64,000 nt of DNA from Bacteroidales bacterium (GCA_017619675.1 JAFZRX010000014.1:1-64000); one strand, 5' to 3'; shown: positions 43,628 through 55,620, counted from the stretch's first letter. Numbers and translations are program-made. The notes: a model not told the origin generated them from the sequence alone.

Positions 43628-44950
43628 ATGTCAGACTACGAACAAATAATAAAAGGGCTCTTTGAGCGCCATCAGTCCGTGCAGACGGCCGGTTTTTCCT
43701 CGGATTCCTACAAGCCGGGGCTTGACCGGATACGGCAGCTTGACGCGCGTATGGGCGGCCCTGCGGGACGCCTGCGCTGCGTCCACGTTGCCGGCACCAA
43801 CGGTAAAGGCTCGGTCTGTTCCATGCTGGCGGCGTCGCTGGCGGGCAGCGGGTACCGCGTGGGGCTGTTTACGTCGCCGCATCTGCTGGATTTCAGGGAG
43901 CGGATCAAGATTGTGTCTGACGGCGGCTTCCAGATGATTCCGCGGGAGAGCGTGCTGGAGTTCCTGGATAAGTTCGATTCTCCGGACCTCTCTTTCTTTG
44001 AGATTACCACCGGGCTGGCTTTCTGGTACTTTGACCGGGAGCAGGTGGACGTAGCCGTGATTGAAGTGGGCCTGGGAGGCCTTCTGGACTCTACCAACAT
44101 CATAGTCCCTGAGGTTGCCGTTGTTACATCCATCGGTCTGGACCACTGTGCCTTGCTGGGCGGCACCCGCGCTGAGATCGCCGGCCAGAAGGCCGGTATC
44201 TTCAAGCCCGGTGTGCCCGCCGTGGTAGGAGAATTGGACCCGGAGACGGTCCCCGTCTTCGAAGCCGCCGCCGCAGCGGCCCATTGCCCGTTGTTCTTCG
44301 CTCCTGAGCATTGTCGGACGGAGTACTTGGTTGAAAAGGGCGATAAAAACAGGCTTGACGCCGAAAGCCCTTTTCAACCAAGTACTCCGTCCTCCGAGTC
44401 TGTTCTGGATAGGATGGATCTGCAGGGGGAGTGCCAGGAGGAGAATCTCCGGACGGTGCTGTGCGTGCTGGACCTGATGGGGGAGGAGCCGGACTTTGAA
44501 GCCATCTGCCATGCAGCCGCCATGACCGGTCTGCGCGGCCGCTGGGAGACGGTCAGTGAGGAACCGCTGACCATTGCGGACATCGGACACAATCCGGCGG
44601 CGCTGAAGCGGAACTTCGGCCGCCTGGAGGAGATTATGGCTGGCGGTGAATACGACAAACTCATTGTGGTATACGGAGTTATGGCTGACAAGGACCTGGA
44701 CGGCATCATCCCGCTGATGCCGCAGGACGCGGAATACATTTTTACAGCACCGGACACCCCGCGCGCCCTTCCGTCTGCAGAGATACTCCGCCGTTTTCTG
44801 GCTGTTCGGCCGGATGCGGAGGCGCGCGCCTGCGACTCCGTCGCCGACGCCCTGCGCCTGGCCTCCTCCTCCGCCACTTCACGCTCCCTCATCTACGTGG
44901 GCGGCAGTGCATTTGTGGTGGCGGACTTCCTCAAACTGCTGGAAGATTGA
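43628..44950 (+). CDS. folC: Folylpolyglutamate synthase / dihydrofolate synthase with in-frame palindromic insertion
   Basis: FolC adds glutamate to dihydropteroate or folate using ATP. The 440-residue protein has the P-loop AGTNGKGSVCSML (near residue 57), the GLFTSPHLLDFRERI segment, EVGLGGLLDSTNI and the second-domain motif DIGHNPAALKRNF. Between the two domains the frame contains about 27 residues (RTEYLVEKGDKNRLDAESPF and following) encoded by a perfect 26-base inverted repeat. The stretch has no counterpart in the FolC motifs I know, but the frame is kept. Activity is therefore likely. Confidence 0.93.
   Translation: MSDYEQIIKGLFERHQSVQTAGFSSDSYKPGLDRIRQLDARMGGPAGRLRCVHVAGTNGKGSVCSMLAASLAGSGYRVGLFTSPHLLDFRERIKIVSDGGFQMIPRESVLEFLDKFDSPDLSFFEITTGLAFWYFDREQVDVAVIEVGLGGLLDSTNIIVPEVAVVTSIGLDHCALLGGTRAEIAGQKAGIFKPGVPAVVGELDPETVPVFEAAAAAAHCPLFFAPEHCRTEYLVEKGDKNRLDAESPFQPSTPSSESVLDRMDLQGECQEENLRTVLCVLDLMGEEPDFEAICHAAAMTGLRGRWETVSEEPLTIADIGHNPAALKRNFGRLEEIMAGGEYDKLIVVYGVMADKDLDGIIPLMPQDAEYIFTAPDTPRALPSAEILRRFLAVRPDAEARACDSVADALRLASSSATSRSLIYVGGSAFVVADFLKLLED
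44316..44392. repeat. Perfect 26-base inverted repeat inside folC
   Basis: Arms 44316-44341 and 44367-44392 are exact reverse complements; the 25-base loop is 44342-44366. Transcribed, it would form a 26-bp hairpin within the coding RNA. The 77-base unit is not a multiple of three, so flanking bases must also have been gained or lost if it was inserted. No second copy was seen in this window. Confidence 0.95.
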
Positions 44951-44966
44951 AAAATTGCAAAAAAAA

Positions 44967-44997
44967 TTTGCAACTCCTGATTTTTTCCTTACCTTTG
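44967..44997 (+). promoter_or_regulatory. Promoter of tRNA-Val
   Basis: TTTG (44967-44970), 19 bases, TACCTTTG (44990-44997): an exact -33/-7 pair 10 bases before the mature tRNA. Confidence 0.88.
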
Positions 44998-45007
44998 CAA
45001 TCCCCAC

Positions 45008-45085
45008 GGGAGATTAGCTCAGTTGGTTTAGAGCGTCTGCCTTACAAGCAGAGGGTCGGGGGTTCGACTCCCTCATCTCCCACCA
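45008..45085 (+). tRNA. tRNA-Val (anticodon TAC), CCA encoded
   Basis: It starts GGGAGATTAGCTCAG, has anticodon loop CTTACAA with anticodon TAC, and T-arm GGGTTCGACTCCC. Acceptor GGGAGAT pairs with ATCTCCC, discriminator A, then encoded CCA at 45083-45085. Confidence 0.96.
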
Positions 45086-45086
45086 C

Positions 45087-45121
45087 AAAAAAAAGACTCG
45101 GATGATTCCGAGTCTTTTTTT
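45087..45121. terminator. Bidirectional terminator between tRNA-Val and groEL
   Basis: GACTCGGA/TCCGAGTC stem flanked by A8 on the left and T7 on the right, so it can end transcription from both sides: tRNA-Val (plus) and groEL (minus). Confidence 0.93.
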
Positions 45122-45138
45122 GTTCCTATCGGGTGTTA

Positions 45139-47032
<1,894 letters not shown>

Positions 47033-47061
47033 ATTGTTATGTTTTAATATTTGTATGCAAC

Positions 47062-47087
47062 AAAAAAACCGGTCCCTTGGGGGCCGG
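47062..47087 (-). terminator. Terminator-like hairpin in the groES leader
   Basis: On the minus strand CCGG-C-CCC-CAA-GGG-A-CCGG is followed by seven T, ending 30 bases before the groES ATG. It could terminate the upstream methyltransferase transcript or act as an attenuator for groES. Confidence 0.65.
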
Positions 47088-47125
47088 AATAACAAGCGCA
47101 AGGTCTGTGCCTAATGTCGGAGGAC

Positions 47126-47138
47126 TGACAAATTGTCA
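47126..47138 (-). promoter_or_regulatory. Palindrome TGACAATTTGTCA upstream of groESL, candidate operator
   Basis: Two perfect 6-base arms (TGACAA and TTGTCA) around one central base lie just after the methyltransferase stop and about 95 bases before groES. No CIRCE repeat (TTAGCACTC type) is present, so this could be the heat-shock control site. That is inference only. Confidence 0.4.
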
Positions 47139-47142
47139 CGGC

Positions 47143-47667
47143 TCACGGGCGGAAGTGCCAGAGGATGACGCCAACCGCCACGGAAACGTTCAGGGAATGC
47201 TTGGTTCCCCACTGTGGAATCTCAAGCACCATGTCCGATGCGTCCACCACGTCCTGCCGCACCCCGTCAACTTCATTGCCGAAGACGACGGCGTACCTGC
47301 GGCCCGGCTCGCGCCGGAAGTCTTCCAGACTGACAGCGCCCAGGGCCTGCTCCACGCTGACCAGGGTGTAGCCCTCTTCGCGAAGGCGCCGAACCGCCTC
47401 CAGCGTATCGGCGTAATGCTCCCACGGGACGCTCTGCTCCGCGCCCAGCGCGGATTTGTGGATCTCCGCGGACGGCGGGCACGCGCATATTCCGCACAGG
47501 CACACCTTGTCAATCCCAAAGGCGTCTGCCGTGCGGAATGCGCTGCCCACGTTGTGGGCGCTGCGTATGTTGTCCAGCACCAGCACCACGCCGCCAGGCT
47601 GCCGCGTGCGGTATTGCTGCGGGCTTATCCTGCCCAGTTCGCTGTTTAGTAATTTACGATGGTCCAT
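47143..47667 (-). CDS. SpoU-family RNA 2'-O-methyltransferase, short form
   Basis: The 174-residue protein is a bare SPOUT domain: [20 protein letters not shown] near residue 28, [17 protein letters not shown] and [14 protein letters not shown] carry the AdoMet-binding knot. It lacks the N-terminal RNA-binding extension found in the other methyltransferase of this window (7375-8154). Likely target is a tRNA or rRNA ribose. It lies upstream of groES on the same strand. Confidence 0.9.
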   Translation of the reverse strand: MDHRKLLNSELGRISPQQYRTRQPGGVVLVLDNIRSAHNVGSAFRTADAFGIDKVCLCGICACPPSAEIHKSALGAEQSVPWEHYADTLEAVRRLREEGYTLVSVEQALGAVSLEDFRREPGRRYAVVFGNEVDGVRQDVVDASDMVLEIPQWGTKHSLNVSVAVGVILWHFRP

Positions 47668-47675
47668 TATGGGTG

Positions 47676-47683
47676 CAAAAGTA
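47676..47683 (-). promoter_or_regulatory. Candidate promoter, -7 element, of the short SpoU methyltransferase
   Basis: Minus strand TACTTTTG, nine bases before the ATG at 47667. No matching -33 box. Confidence 0.45.
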
Positions 47684-47695
47684 ACATTATTTTGC

Positions 47696-47703
47696 TATAT
47701 TTG
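47696..47703 (+). promoter_or_regulatory. Candidate glyA promoter, -7 element
   Basis: TATATTTG matches the -7 consensus and ends 25 bases before the glyA ATG at 47729. The -33 region is weak. Confidence 0.55.
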
Positions 47704-47728
47704 CTTGTTTGAATATAACAATACCATT

Positions 47729-49039
47729 ATGAAACAGGACATCCAGATCTTTGACCTTATCAAGAAAGAAAGGGACAGGCAGGCCTCAGGCCTTGAGCTC
47801 ATAGCCTCTGAAAACTATGTAAGCCAGGGCGTTATGGACGCCATGGGAAGCATTTGCACCAACAAATACGCAGAAGGCTATCCGGGCAAGCGCTACTACG
47901 GCGGCTGTGAAGTCGTAGACCAGATAGAGCAACTGGCAATAGACCGCCTCAAGAAGATCTATGATGCAGAATACGCCAACGTACAGCCCCATTCGGGCGC
48001 CCAGGCAAACATGGCCGTCATCATGGCCGTCCTCAAGCCGGGCGACACCTTCATGGGACTTGACCTTTCCCAGGGCGGACACCTCACCCACGGTTCACCG
48101 GTCAACGCATCCGGAATCCTGTACAATGCAGTGGCTTACGGTCTCAACCAGGAAACCGGCTGCATTGACTATGACAAGATGGAGCAGACGGCGCTCAAGT
48201 GCAAGCCAAAGCTCATCATCGGCGGCGCATCGGCATATTCTCGCGAGTGGGACTACGAGCGCATGCGCGCCATTGCGGACAGGGTAGGCGCCCTCCTGTG
48301 GATTGACATGGCCCATACGGCCGGAATGATAGCCGCAGGCCTCCTCAAGAATCCTGTTAAATACGCCCATATAGTATCTTCCACAACCCACAAGACCCTT
48401 CGCGGACCGCGCGGAGGCGTCATCCTCATGGGCAAGGACTTCGACAACCCCTGGGGCCTCACAACACCTAAGGGTGAGATCAAGAAGATGAGCCAGATCC
48501 TCAATTCCTCCGTATTCCCCGGAGTGCAGGGAGGACCTCTGGAGCACGTTATCGCCGCAAAGGCGGTGGCCTTCTACGAGGCCATGCAGCCGGAGTTTGT
48601 GGATTACCAGAAGCAGGTGTTGGCCAACGCCCAGGCAATGTGCAAAGCCTTCCTCAAGAGGGGCTACAACGTTGTTTCCGGCGGAACTGACAACCACCTG
48701 ATGCTCATAGACCTCCGCTCCAAGTTCCCTGAGGTTACAGGACGCATGGCTGAGCAGCAGCTGGTAAAGGCTGACATCACCCTCAACAAGAACATGGTGC
48801 CGTTCGACACCCGCTCCGCGTTCCAGACCTCGGGCTTCCGTATCGGAACCCCTGCGGTCACATCCCGCGGAATGGTTGAAAGGGACATGGAAGAGATTGT
48901 CTCCATGATAGACGAGGTCCTCACCTCCGTTGCGGCACACGCAACTGACCTGGAGTGCCCTGAGCACACCGCTGTCGTGGACGCAATCCGCAGGAAGGTC
49001 CACAACATGACCAAGATCTATCCTCTCAACAAGTATTAG
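47729..49039 (+). CDS. glyA: Serine hydroxymethyltransferase
   Basis: This PLP enzyme converts serine and tetrahydrofolate to glycine and methylene-tetrahydrofolate. From the ATG at 47729 it has 436 residues, starting [18 protein letters not shown]; the open frame further upstream overlaps the divergent methyltransferase and is not coding. Motifs: [28 protein letters not shown], the PLP lysine in [14 protein letters not shown], and [10 protein letters not shown]. It converges with the glycosyltransferase gene, overlapping by four bases. Confidence 0.97.
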   Translation: MKQDIQIFDLIKKERDRQASGLELIASENYVSQGVMDAMGSICTNKYAEGYPGKRYYGGCEVVDQIEQLAIDRLKKIYDAEYANVQPHSGAQANMAVIMAVLKPGDTFMGLDLSQGGHLTHGSPVNASGILYNAVAYGLNQETGCIDYDKMEQTALKCKPKLIIGGASAYSREWDYERMRAIADRVGALLWIDMAHTAGMIAAGLLKNPVKYAHIVSSTTHKTLRGPRGGVILMGKDFDNPWGLTTPKGEIKKMSQILNSSVFPGVQGGPLEHVIAAKAVAFYEAMQPEFVDYQKQVLANAQAMCKAFLKRGYNVVSGGTDNHLMLIDLRSKFPEVTGRMAEQQLVKADITLNKNMVPFDTRSAFQTSGFRIGTPAVTSRGMVERDMEEIVSMIDEVLTSVAAHATDLECPEHTAVVDAIRRKVHNMTKIYPLNKY

Positions 49040-50004
49040 AGAGAGATACTGTCCTTGATGTTATAGGTATTCCTTTCGCTGGCCGTGCGGGAGATCATCT
49101 CGCATATGAATCCGGCAAGGAAGAGCATCACTCCAAGAACTACAGCCAGTAAGGCGAGATAGAACAGAGGCTGGTCCGTTACCGCCCGGAAGTATTGTCC
49201 GTGCGCCTGATGGACCAGTTTCGCTATTATGATCCACACGGTCATAATGAATCCCACGATGAACATGAAGATTCCCGTGTAGCCGAAGAAATGCATAGGC
49301 TTGCGACCGAAGGTGGACAGGAACCAGAGTGAGATCAGGTCAAGGAAACCGTTCACGAAGCGGTCCATGCCGAACTTGCTCTTGCCGTACTTGCGTTTCT
49401 GGTGATGTACCGGCTTTTCAGTGATGCGGGTGAAGCCCGCGTTCTTGGCGAGATACGGGATGTAGCGGTGCATCTCCCCGTAGACCTCTATGTTCTTGAC
49501 AACCTCGTTCTTGTAGGCCTTGAGGCCGCAGTTCATGTCGTGCAGTTTGATGCCGGTGATGCGGCGGGCCGTCGCATTGTACAGCTTGGAAGGCAGGTTT
49601 TTGGTCAGTTTGTTGTCCTGGCGGTGCTGTTTCCAGCCGGAAACCACGTCCCAGTTGTCTTCCACTATCATGCGGTACATCTCGGGAATCTCTTCGGGAG
49701 AGTCCTGGAGGTCTGCGTCCATGGTGACGACCACGCGCCCGCGCGCGGCCTTGAAGCCGCAGAAAAGTGCGGCTGACTTGCCGTAGTTGCGGCGGAACTG
49801 GATGGCGCGCAGGCAGGGATCCGCCTCCGCAAGTTCCTTGACGGCTTCCCATGTGCCGTCGTCGCTGCCGTCGTCTATGATTATTATTTCGAATGACTTG
49901 CCTTCCGGCTCAAGGGCCCTGTGAATCCAGGCCAGGAGTTCCGGCAGGGATTCCCTTTCGTTATAGGAAGGGATAAGTATGCTGAGGTCAACGGGATAGT
50001 CCAT
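49036..50004 (-). CDS. Family 2 glycosyltransferase, dolichyl/undecaprenyl-phosphate sugar type
   Basis: The 322-residue protein has a GT-A domain with [18 protein letters not shown] and the metal motif [16 protein letters not shown] (DAD), and [13 protein letters not shown]. Two C-terminal membrane helices ([20 protein letters not shown] and [20 protein letters not shown]) anchor it. The arrangement is that of enzymes that load a sugar onto undecaprenyl phosphate at the inner membrane (GtrB/ArnC-like). The donor sugar is unknown. It follows the DUF4199 gene after one base. Confidence 0.9.
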   Translation of the reverse strand: MDYPVDLSILIPSYNERESLPELLAWIHRALEPEGKSFEIIIIDDGSDDGTWEAVKELAEADPCLRAIQFRRNYGKSAALFCGFKAARGRVVVTMDADLQDSPEEIPEMYRMIVEDNWDVVSGWKQHRQDNKLTKNLPSKLYNATARRITGIKLHDMNCGLKAYKNEVVKNIEVYGEMHRYIPYLAKNAGFTRITEKPVHHQKRKYGKSKFGMDRFVNGFLDLISLWFLSTFGRKPMHFFGYTGIFMFIVGFIMTVWIIIAKLVHQAHGQYFRAVTDQPLFYLALLAVVLGVMLFLAGFICEMISRTASERNTYNIKDSISL

Positions 50005-50005
50005 A

Positions 50006-50554
50006 TTATTGTTTGAAAGGATCGTCTTTTACAAGCCTGGAGGCTATGATGGCGGATGCCGCCCAGCCGAACAGGGTGCAGTAAATGAGCATTGCAAAGA
50101 ACATTATGGCGGGCATGCTGCCCTGCATCTGGTCAAGGGCCTGCATGGAGTTGGAATCCAGCATTGAAGAATATGCTTCCGTCGCTGCCGCAAAGCTTTC
50201 ATTGAGCGCGTCAGGGGCTATGTAAAGGTAATAGACCAGTATGAACGCCGCAAAGATGAGCGCTGACGTGAAAGCGGTTATCACGCCAAACTTGCGGACC
50301 GTCTTCCTGTCCGCTCCCGGGAAGTCAAGGGTGAACTTGCGCATGAGGGCGAAGAGCACGTACACGCAGCAGAAAATCTTTGCTCCCCATAAAATGAATG
50401 ACAGGACCGTTGTCAGGAAAACGCCTATGGATGAGTCCGGCAGAAGTCCGGGCAGAAGGCCCAGGAGCATGAATGCTATGGTTATTCCTCCCAGTATCAG
50501 GCCGCCTTTGGCGCCGCTGTCCCAGAGAGTCTTTGCAGATATGTCGCTATTCAT
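50006..50554 (-). CDS. DUF4199 family membrane protein
   Basis: The 182-residue protein has four hydrophobic segments: GLILGGITIAFMLLGLLPGL, FLTTVLSFILWGAKIFCCVY, FTSALIFAAFILVYYLYI and IMFFAMLIYCTLFGWAASA. DUF4199 proteins occur in Bacteroidetes next to this type of glycosyltransferase; their function is not known. A possible accessory to glycolipid synthesis is suggested by the one-base spacing. Confidence 0.85.
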   Translation of the reverse strand: MNSDISAKTLWDSGAKGGLILGGITIAFMLLGLLPGLLPDSSIGVFLTTVLSFILWGAKIFCCVYVLFALMRKFTLDFPGADRKTVRKFGVITAFTSALIFAAFILVYYLYIAPDALNESFAAATEAYSSMLDSNSMQALDQMQGSMPAIMFFAMLIYCTLFGWAASAIIASRLVKDDPFKQ

Positions 50555-50575
50555 AATCAGTGGTGTTTATTAATA

Positions 50576-50583
50576 CAAAGATA
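50576..50583 (-). promoter_or_regulatory. Candidate DUF4199-glycosyltransferase promoter, -7 element
   Basis: Minus strand TATCTTTG, an exact consensus match, 21 bases before the ATG. Confidence 0.55.
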
Positions 50584-50596
50584 CGGAAAAAAACAG

Positions 50597-50604
50597 TATA
50601 TTTG
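50597..50604 (+). promoter_or_regulatory. Candidate thrS promoter, -7 element
   Basis: TATATTTG, 20 bases before the thrS ATG. It may drive the whole thrS to DUF4295 translation gene run. The -33 half is weak. Confidence 0.6.
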
Positions 50605-50624
50605 CATTCCTTATATATAACGAT

Positions 50625-52556
50625 ATGATTAACATAACATTTCCAGACGGAGCGGTAAAGCCATTTGTAGAAGGAATAACCGCTTACGAAATTGCTGAGA
50701 GCATAAGCCCGCGCCTTGCGGCGGAAGTACTCGCCGCCATGGTAAACGGGGTTGTGTATGACTTGAACCGTCCAATCGACGGGGATGCAACGATATCTCT
50801 CCTTAAGTGGGACAGCGACGATGCCAAGAGGGTTTTCTGGCACTCCTCATCCCATCTTATGGCAGAGGCCCTGGAGGCCCTTTATCCGGGAGTCAAGTTC
50901 GGTATCGGTCCCGCTGTCGAGAATGGATTTTATTACGACGTAGACCTTGGCGGAAACCAGATCACGGATTCCGACCTTCCAAAGATCGAGAAGAAGATGC
51001 TGGAACTTGCAGCCCGCAAGGAGGAATACAAGAGAATTGACGTAAGCAAGGCAGACGCCCTGAAGTACTTCGCCGCAAAAGGGGACCAGTACAAAGTGGA
51101 GCTCATCAACGAACTTCAGGACGGCACCATAACATACTATGAGAACGGAGATTTCACAGACCTGTGCCGCGGCCCTCACCTCAGGAGCACGGAAGTCATC
51201 AAGGCCGTGAAACTCACCGCCATAGCAGGAGCATACTGGCGCGGAGACGAGAAGCGCCAGCAGCTCACCCGCATCTACGGCATCACTTTCCCCAAGAAAT
51301 CCATGCTTGAGGAATACCTGGTGATGATGGAAGAGGCCAAGAAGAGGGATCACCGCAAGCTGGGCAAGGAGATGGAACTGTTCACCTTCTCCCAGAGGGT
51401 GGGCCTGGGCCTGCCGCTGTGGCTCCCGCGCGGCGCCGTGATGCGCAACATCCTGGAGGGATTCCTCCGTAAGAAGCAGACTGAGCTCGGATACCTTCCG
51501 GTAGTGACCCCTCACATCGGAAGCAAGGAGCTTTATATAACATCCGGCCACTACGCCAAGTACGGCAAGGATTCATTCCAGCCCATCCGCACCCCGCAGG
51601 AGGGCGAGGAATACATGCTCAAGCCAATGAACTGCCCTCACCACTGCGAGATCTTCCGCAGCTCGCCGCGCTCATACCGCGACCTGCCGCTGCGTTTCGC
51701 AGAGTTCGGAACAGTCTATCGCTATGAGCAGAGCGGCGAGCTCCACGGTCTCACCCGCGTACGCGGTTTCACCCAGGACGACGCCCACCTCTTCTGCCGC
51801 CCTGACCAGCTCCAGGAAGAGTTCGAAAAGGTTATCGACCTCATCCTGTACGTGTTCAGGACCCTGAAGATGACTGACTACATGGCGCAGGTTTCCCTCC
51901 GCGACCCTGACAACAAGGAGAAGTACATCGGCTCCGACGAGAACTGGGCCAAGGCAGAGCAGGCAATCATAGACGCCGCTGAGAAGAAGGGCCTCAAGAC
52001 CGTAGTGGAGAAGGGCGAAGCCGCCTTCTACGGTCCAAAGCTTGACTTCATGGTCAAGGACGCCATCGGCCGCAAGTGGCAGCTTGGCACGATTCAGGTA
52101 GATTACAACCTTCCTGAGCGCTTCCAGCTGGAATACACTGACGCTGACGGCAGCAAGAAACGTCCGGTGATGATCCACCGCGCCCCGTTCGGGTCAATGG
52201 AGAGATTCACCGCCGTTGTACTGGAGCACACCGCCGGACATCTGCCTCTTTGGCTGTCTCCGGATCAGGTTAAAGTGCTGCCAGTGAGCGAAAAATATGC
52301 GGATTATGCAGAAAAAGTTTGTAGTTTCCTGAATAATTCCGATATTCGCGCTTCCATTGACGCTAGGAATGAGACACTTGGCAAGAGAATCCGCGAGATT
52401 TCCCTTCTCAGGGTCCCTGTACTGGTGATCGTTGGTGATAAAGAAGCCCAGAGTGAAACGGTATCAGTGCGCCGAGAAGGCGTAGATGCCGGTTCTATGA
52501 CTCTGGACGGATTTGTGAATTATTTCCATCAGGCAATTGCCGAGGAGTTATCATAA
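50625..52556 (+). CDS. thrS: Threonyl-tRNA synthetase
   Basis: The 643-residue enzyme charges tRNA-Thr. Domains in order: TGS domain ([20 protein letters not shown]), editing domain with [16 protein letters not shown] and the zinc-type DLCRGPH, class II core with the catalytic zinc ligands in [12 protein letters not shown] and a motif 2 ([15 protein letters not shown]), and the C-terminal anticodon-binding domain ([17 protein letters not shown]). Complete and of normal length. infC follows after three bases. Confidence 0.97.
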   Translation: MINITFPDGAVKPFVEGITAYEIAESISPRLAAEVLAAMVNGVVYDLNRPIDGDATISLLKWDSDDAKRVFWHSSSHLMAEALEALYPGVKFGIGPAVENGFYYDVDLGGNQITDSDLPKIEKKMLELAARKEEYKRIDVSKADALKYFAAKGDQYKVELINELQDGTITYYENGDFTDLCRGPHLRSTEVIKAVKLTAIAGAYWRGDEKRQQLTRIYGITFPKKSMLEEYLVMMEEAKKRDHRKLGKEMELFTFSQRVGLGLPLWLPRGAVMRNILEGFLRKKQTELGYLPVVTPHIGSKELYITSGHYAKYGKDSFQPIRTPQEGEEYMLKPMNCPHHCEIFRSSPRSYRDLPLRFAEFGTVYRYEQSGELHGLTRVRGFTQDDAHLFCRPDQLQEEFEKVIDLILYVFRTLKMTDYMAQVSLRDPDNKEKYIGSDENWAKAEQAIIDAAEKKGLKTVVEKGEAAFYGPKLDFMVKDAIGRKWQLGTIQVDYNLPERFQLEYTDADGSKKRPVMIHRAPFGSMERFTAVVLEHTAGHLPLWLSPDQVKVLPVSEKYADYAEKVCSFLNNSDIRASIDARNETLGKRIREISLLRVPVLVIVGDKEAQSETVSVRREGVDAGSMTLDGFVNYFHQAIAEELS

Positions 52557-52559
52557 AGC

Positions 52560-53159
52560 ATGGCAGGACCTTACAGACCGAAGCCCTCGGGCTTCAAGCC
52601 TAACGGCAAGAAACCAAACCGTCCTTATCCTAACCAGAAGAAGGATGAGAACGAGCTTAACATCAACCAGGAGATTACTGCACCGCAGGTTCGCCTGGTA
52701 GGTGACAACGTTCCGGAGCCGGGGATTTATCCCCTGGCCAAGGCGCTTGCTATTGCCGACGAACTGGAACTCGATCTCGTAGAGATCAGTGCCAAGGCAG
52801 ATCCTCCCGTGTGCAAGATACTTGACTACCAGAAATATCTGTATCAGCAGAAGAAGAAGGCCAAGGAGATGAAATCGAATTCGGCCAAGATAGTGCTCAA
52901 GGAAATACGTTTCGGCCCCAACACGGACGAGCACGATTTCCAGTTTAAGCTCAAGCACGCCCAGGAATTCCTCCAGGAGGGTTCCAAGGTGAAGGCCACT
53001 ATCTTCTTCAGAGGCCGTTCAATCCAGTTCGCGGAGCAGGGAGAGAAACAGCTCCTCCGCTTCGCGGTTGAACTGGAAGAGTTCGGAAGGGCTGAGAACA
53101 TGCCGGTTCTGGAAGGAAAGCGTATGACAATGATTATTGCGCCTATCAAAAAGAAATAG
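52560..53159 (+). CDS. infC: Translation initiation factor IF-3
   Basis: IF-3 keeps the 30S subunit free and checks start codon pairing. The 199-residue protein has a basic N-terminal extension rich in Lys, Pro and Asn (about residues 1-35), then the standard N-domain ([20 protein letters not shown]) and C-domain ([20 protein letters not shown], then FFRGRSIQF). The ATG start gives the extended form common in Bacteroidetes. It opens the classic infC-rpmI-rplT cluster. Confidence 0.96.
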   Translation: MAGPYRPKPSGFKPNGKKPNRPYPNQKKDENELNINQEITAPQVRLVGDNVPEPGIYPLAKALAIADELELDLVEISAKADPPVCKILDYQKYLYQQKKKAKEMKSNSAKIVLKEIRFGPNTDEHDFQFKLKHAQEFLQEGSKVKATIFFRGRSIQFAEQGEKQLLRFAVELEEFGRAENMPVLEGKRMTMIIAPIKKK

Positions 53160-53195
53160 GGCAACAAATATTAACAATTATTAACAACAAAAGAA

Positions 53196-53390
53196 ATGGC
53201 AAAGAATAAGACCAACTCCGGTGCCAAAAAGCGCTTCACGCTTACCGGAACGGGAAAGATCAAGAGAAAGCACGCTTATCACAGCCACATTCTCACAAAG
53301 AAGACCAAGAAGCAGAAGAGGAACCTTGATCATTTCGCACTCCTCAAGAAGGCGGATGAGAAGAGGGTAAAAGAGCTCCTTGCGTTGTAG
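53196..53390 (+). CDS. rpmI: 50S ribosomal protein L35
   Basis: The 64-residue basic protein reads [20 protein letters not shown] then [20 protein letters not shown], the L35 signature. It sits between infC and rplT as in most bacteria. An 82-base gap separates it from rplT. Confidence 0.97.
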   Translation: MAKNKTNSGAKKRFTLTGTGKIKRKHAYHSHILTKKTKKQKRNLDHFALLKKADEKRVKELLAL

Positions 53391-53472
53391 TATCATTTTA
53401 AGTTTAACGTGGATGACGCAGTTGTGAAGCGCTTGCCCTGCAAGCCACTGCCTCCAGAAAAAAAAGTAAATT

Positions 53473-53820
53473 ATGCCAAGATCAGTCAACTCAGTTGCTT
53501 CAAAAGCACGCCGCAAGAAGATTTTAAAGCAGACTCGCGGTAACTTCCTTTCAAGGAAGAACGTTTGGACGGTTGCAAAGAACACCTATGAGAAAGGTCT
53601 CACCTATGCATACCGTGACAGGAAAGCAAAGAAGCGCAATTTCCGCGCCCTTTGGATTCAGAGAATCAATGCAGCCGCACGTCAGTACGGTGTAACTTAT
53701 TCCCAGTTTATGGGTCAGCTGGCCAAGAAGAATGTGGGCCTCAACCGCAAAGTATTGGCAGACCTCGCTATGAACAACCCTCAGGCTTTCGAAGCTATTC
53801 TTAAGTCTGTTACGGAGTAG
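53473..53820 (+). CDS. rplT: 50S ribosomal protein L20
   Basis: The 115-residue protein begins [20 protein letters not shown] and has [21 protein letters not shown]20 binds 23S rRNA early in assembly and in many bacteria represses its own operon through a leader structure; I saw no clear counterpart here. Confidence 0.97.
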   Translation: MPRSVNSVASKARRKKILKQTRGNFLSRKNVWTVAKNTYEKGLTYAYRDRKAKKRNFRALWIQRINAAARQYGVTYSQFMGQLAKKNVGLNRKVLADLAMNNPQAFEAILKSVTE

Positions 53821-53826
53821 TTCCCC

Positions 53827-55134
53827 ATGGGCTGGAAGGAATTTTACCATAACCGTTGGACAGGCTTCATATTCTGGGCTCTGCTCTATGTGTTGTGGGT
53901 AATCTGGCTGGGAAACTTCTGGTGGCTTTTAGGCCTGATAGTTATCTTTGACATCTTCATCACAAAGAAGGTTCATTGGAACTTCTGGAAGAAACGCTAC
54001 AAGAAAGGAGAAAAGAGAGACGTTGCCAACGACTGGCTTGATGACATCATCTTCGCGGTTGTTTTCGTGACATTCCTGAACATCTTCTTTTTCCAGGCAT
54101 TCAAAATACCTTCCTCCTCAATGGAAAGTACGCTTTACACAGGCGACCGCCTGTTCGTAAGCAAATTGACATATGGGCCAAGGCTTCCGCAAACGCCGCT
54201 CACAGTGCCTTTTACGCATAATACCATCTTTGGAAAGGAATCATATTCCAAGCTTATCCAGAAGGATTACAAGAGGCTCCGCGGTTTCAGGGAAGTGCAA
54301 AAGGGAGACAACGTGGTCTTTGGCTTTCCAAACGGCGACAGCGTCCTTGTGAAAGCTCCCGTAGACGACTATTACGCTCTTTGCCGCATGATCGGCAGGG
54401 AAACAGTAATAAAGAACTGGGGTCCGGTAAAGGTTCGCCCCTCGGACAAGAAAGACCATTATGTGAAACGTTGCGTGGCCACGCCGGGCGATATGCTTCA
54501 GGTCATTGACGGCCTCGTTTATATAAACGGCCAGCAGCAGGAAGTCTATCCGGGCATACAGCTTACTTACAAGGTTGTCACCGCAGGTGGAAAGATAAAT
54601 CAAAAGTTCTTTGAAAAACTAGGCGTGAACGCCTCGGAACTCTTCTTCGATCCGGCTTTGCCGGGGTATCCGGCCATGCCGCTTACCGCCGCAATGCTCC
54701 CGCAGGTCAAGGCACTTGACATTGTGCAGAGCGTGGAGGCAAACCTGGACAGGGAGCCCGCTGAGGCAGAACTCTTCCCGTTCACCGCTACCGGCTGGAG
54801 CCGTGACTACTACGGACCCATCTGGATTCCCCAGAAAGGCCAGAGCGTTGAGATCAATGAAGAAACCCTGCCGCTTTACAGCAGGATCATCAAGGATTAC
54901 GAGGGAGGAGACATTCAGGCCGCGCTGCGAGAAGGCAGCTATACCTTCCGCCAGGACTATTACTTCATGATGGGAGACAACAGGCACAATTCCCTGGACT
55001 CAAGGTACTGGGGTTTTGTCCCGGAGGACCACATAGTTGGAAGGCCTATAGTGATATGGCTCTCCACGGACGCCTCCAAGAAGTTCCCCAAGAATATCCG
55101 CTGGCGCAGGTTTTTTAAAATTGTTTGTAATTAA
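53827..55134 (+). CDS. lepB: Signal peptidase I, long Bacteroidetes form
   Basis: This membrane protease removes signal peptides from secreted proteins. The 435-residue protein has three hydrophobic segments near the N-terminus (to residue 90), the catalytic Ser98 in KIPSSSMESTL and the general base Lys214 in YVKRCVATPGD, then GDNRHNSLDSRYWGFVPEDH near the end. Between the catalytic boxes there is a large insertion, and one more follows before the GDNR box, making it about 100 residues longer than the E. coli enzyme. It is embedded in a ribosomal gene run. Confidence 0.94.
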   Translation: MGWKEFYHNRWTGFIFWALLYVLWVIWLGNFWWLLGLIVIFDIFITKKVHWNFWKKRYKKGEKRDVANDWLDDIIFAVVFVTFLNIFFFQAFKIPSSSMESTLYTGDRLFVSKLTYGPRLPQTPLTVPFTHNTIFGKESYSKLIQKDYKRLRGFREVQKGDNVVFGFPNGDSVLVKAPVDDYYALCRMIGRETVIKNWGPVKVRPSDKKDHYVKRCVATPGDMLQVIDGLVYINGQQQEVYPGIQLTYKVVTAGGKINQKFFEKLGVNASELFFDPALPGYPAMPLTAAMLPQVKALDIVQSVEANLDREPAEAELFPFTATGWSRDYYGPIWIPQKGQSVEINEETLPLYSRIIKDYEGGDIQAALREGSYTFRQDYYFMMGDNRHNSLDSRYWGFVPEDHIVGRPIVIWLSTDASKKFPKNIRWRRFFKIVCN

Positions 55135-55155
55135 AAATTAAAAAAGAATAGAATT

Positions 55156-55398
55156 ATGGCAAAGGTTTGTCAAGTAACAGGAAGAAAGAGAATGAAGGGC
55201 AATAATGTGGCCCATTCAAAATTGCGCACCAAGCGTGATTTCTCCCTCAACCTCAAGACCAAGAAGTTCTGGTCAGAAGAGGAGCAGAGGTTCATCACAT
55301 TGAAGGTATCCTGCAAGGGTATGAGGATCATCGAGAAGAATGGTCTGGACGCAACCCTCAAGGATGCTCAGAAGAAAGGATTAATTAACCTTGTTTAA
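55156..55398 (+). CDS. rpmB: 50S ribosomal protein L28
   Basis: The 80-residue protein starts MAKVCQVTGRKRMKGNNVAH and contains LRTKRDFSLNLKTKKFW, typical of L28. It lacks paired cysteines, so it is the zinc-free form. It is 11 bases before rpmG. Confidence 0.96.
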   Translation: MAKVCQVTGRKRMKGNNVAHSKLRTKRDFSLNLKTKKFWSEEEQRFITLKVSCKGMRIIEKNGLDATLKDAQKKGLINLV

Positions 55399-55409
55399 AC
55401 TCGTGAATT

Positions 55410-55598
55410 ATGGCAAAGAAAGCTAAAGGAAACAGGGTGCAGGTCATCCTTGAGTGCACTGAGCAGAAAGCTAGCGGTGTACCCGGAATGTCTCGTTACA
55501 TTACCACCAAGAACAAGAAGAACAATCCTGAGAGGTTGGAGCGCAAGAAATACAATCCGTTCCTCAAGAAGGTTACCGTTCATCGTGAGATCAAGTAA
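55410..55598 (+). CDS. rpmG: 50S ribosomal protein L33
   Basis: The 62-residue protein begins [20 protein letters not shown] and ends [14 protein letters not shown]. Only one cysteine is present, so it is a zinc-free variant. The rpmB-rpmG pairing is standard. Confidence 0.95.
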   Translation: MAKKAKGNRVQVILECTEQKASGVPGMSRYITTKNKKNNPERLERKKYNPFLKKVTVHREIK

Positions 55599-55620
55599 TT
55601 AAAATCAGGAGTATAAAACT

